A stretch of DNA of 64,000 bases from NCBI GenBank assembly GCA_025618425.1, contig CM046849.1:31196671-31260670 (forward strand). The letters are read 5' to 3'. Shown one piece after another: positions 62,031-64,000 of the stretch. Both the position numbers and the translations under genes were made by a program. The DNA comes from Heliocidaris tuberculata (taxonomy: Eukaryota > Echinodermata > Echinoidea > Camarodonta > Echinometridae). The notes beneath the pieces were generated by a model. It made no database searches, was not told the DNA's origin, and worked only from the letters and a program-made list of their open reading frames with translations. How positions within the stretch are numbered: the first letter of the stretch is position 1; every line of letters starts with the position of its first letter.

Positions 62031-63926
62031 ATTTGGATGGTACAATTGATTTGGGTTTCTGGATGATCAATATTCCACCAATTTATTATGGATTTTGCAT
62101 AAAGCTACTGGTATTTTTAGATGTGAAGCTTGAAACTTGCTATTGACAAAAAAAGTGACAGCATTAATTCTCCACGCAAAAATTGCCCCAATTCATTGTG
62201 GATTCTATCTATTTTTAGAAAGCAAATACTACAATCAGATCTTTATAAAAACTTGGATCTTGCCTTGGAGCGGGCCATTGAATAAGAGACAATAGCAATG
62301 TTGTTATTTTTCTAAGTTTCATGTACACATAAATGTACATTGTGCAAAACAGAATGAGCATGTACACTTTTAGAGCCTAACATTCAGTTTGCATAGCTAT
62401 TGTTTGAAAACCTGGCCAAGGTGGTCTTTTTATTCCTTCTTTTTCTTTCTTCTTTTTTCTTTTATCTTTTCTTTTTTTGTCAGGTAAGTCATACCTCCAT
62501 GGTTCAGCTCAAGCGTTTGTCATAACAGATAATGTTTGTTGGGGGTGGGAGGGGGAGGGGGGGGGCAGATTTATACATAGTAAGCTTTGACTGTTTATTG
62601 TGTGCTGCCACTGCTTTTTTTTAGGTAATTCATCTTGTCATGGTCTTAACTGGCTTATAAACACCCTCATGCTCTACCATGTGACGTTCTTTAAAAATTC
62701 AAAATTTGATCCCTTAATAACTTGGGAATAGGCACATCAAGGCTTTTAACAGTTACTTGCAAAGAACATGTTCTATCTCAAATAGAGGATTTAATGCATA
62801 AAGGCCACCCACTGGTCATTTATTTTTCTTGGAGGCAGCATTGTTCTGCTATCATGGCATTTTCTGATGAGTCAATTACCCTGTAACAATACCAGATCGG
62901 ACTTAATACCTCATTATAGTTTCCACCGGACAGGTTTTTATCAGATTTTTGTGGACTATGCGATTCTTTATACATGTATGTTATTGAAAAATACCCTGTG
63001 ACATACACATGTAATGTAAACTAGGCGAGTGGCTGAAGGGGGGCACACAACCAGCCTGTGCTCCTCTCCAATTGTGAACCCAATTGGCATAACTTATGCA
63101 CACAACATGAAAATGTGCCCCCTTGACTATAATTATGTATTATTTTGGAAATAATGCTCCCCCCCCCCTCTCTTGTGCATCCTGGATCCACCCCACAAGT
63201 AAGCCACATGAAGAAAAACGTGGTATGGACATATCTTCAAGAGAAATTTTCTTTGGCACGTGTTGACCAGCATGTTCCTCCAGGCTGTAGTGTATGGAGG
63301 TGAATTACCCCATTCGTATTATAAACATCAATTTATAACCCCCTTTTTGTCCCTGCAAGGACAGTAAATGCAAATTATCAATTGTTACGTAAAGTGATCA
63401 TGGATATGGGTGACAGGTAAGATTTTTGAGACCACGTTACGTTATAATAACCCTTCTTTCTGAGCAAACATAATTAAGCCTTTGGCGTTACGTTACGAAA
63501 GACACGAACTAAATAAATGACCTTTCATGGCTAGGTCCTACATGTACCTCACAAATGTTCTCGTGACAAACTTGTATGCAGTATGTTTGTACCCATTAGA
63601 ATATTTCTCACTTCCAAAACAATGCCATTCATATGTAAGCAGGACTGACCAGTTCAATTCCTCTGTACCCCTTTCATTTTATGCTTTTTTTATCTAATTT
63701 CAGGGGCATGTGCTAGTTGGTTTATCTCTCATTTTCACACGAGCTTTTAGAAGGTGTATCTTGATCGATACTTGATGCGATGTGAATAGGTCCAGGCGGG
63801 TAGTATTTTGCATATTATGTAATCACCTTAATAGGTTTGATAACCAGCATGGTTTTTTAATTACCCAGGTTAAGAGGAAACTATATCCTTTGCAGATAAA
63901 AGAGCTGGTTTAACTTATGAACTTAG

Positions 63927-64000
63927 TTTAAAGTGTACCAATCACTTGAAAAAATAGTTTGTGTACCGCTAGAAAGTATAGAATTAACCTCAAAGAACTT
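63927..64000 (+). repeat. Interspersed repeat, cut by window end
   Basis: TTTAAAGTGTACCAATCACT and GCTAGAAAGTATAGAATTAA, a second copy of 5228-5310. It continues past the window. Confidence 0.65.

Larger units (their letters stand above)
55995..64000 (+). other. STK17: DRAK intron continuing past the window
   Basis: No exon encoding PxNILL or DFG was found on the + strand. Holds poly-C (56914-56935, 59441-59454), the 58309 stem-loop, family B copy 2, the GA microsatellite and telomere-like repeat copy 4. The rest is unassigned A/T-rich sequence. Confidence 0.55.

Overview
The window is animal nuclear DNA: split genes with GT-AG introns, long A/T-rich introns and intergenic DNA, many short interspersed repeats, and microsatellites. 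The protein matches, the tRNA-derived SINEs with a Deu-type core and the frequent TACATGTA words fit a marine invertebrate deuterostome, most likely an echinoderm such as a sea urchin. The species cannot be named from the sequence alone.

Region 1 (1-25935, + strand) holds the 3' part of one gene, a single-copy HECW-type HECT E3 ubiquitin ligase (relative of vertebrate HECW1/HECW2). I could join 22 exons in one frame with no break: 4185 coding bases, 1394 residues and a stop. They encode the end of a C2 domain, a very long Ser-rich linker, WW domain 1, a HECW-specific helical box, WW domain 2 and a complete HECT domain with its catalytic Cys. The N-terminus lies upstream of the window. Several introns carry structures of note. 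The largest is an array of decayed tandem copies of the 3' half of exon 4, one of which still looks like an in-frame cassette exon.

Region 2 (25936-46147) is 3' UTR and intergenic DNA with mobile-element debris and a 500-N assembly gap (34456-34955) that starts inside a poly-G tract. The first exon of the next gene was not found and must lie here, possibly in the gap.

Region 3 (46148-64000, + strand) holds two internal exons of a DRAK-type (STK17A/STK17B) death-associated protein kinase gene, separated by a 9.5 kb intron. The rest of the kinase lies downstream of the window.

The gene order is the main biological result. HECW followed head-to-tail by STK17 is also the order of human HECW1-STK17A (7p) and HECW2-STK17B (2q). 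This window therefore appears to show the unduplicated ancestral pair. The non-coding part is rich in non-autonomous DNA elements: three families flanked by TTAA, a GGGCCC-ended fold-back family, a TAGCT-ended family, a 710-bp nested TIR element and a 166-bp hairpin. It also holds three SINEs and a 5'-truncated LINE with a readable reverse-transcriptase C-terminus.
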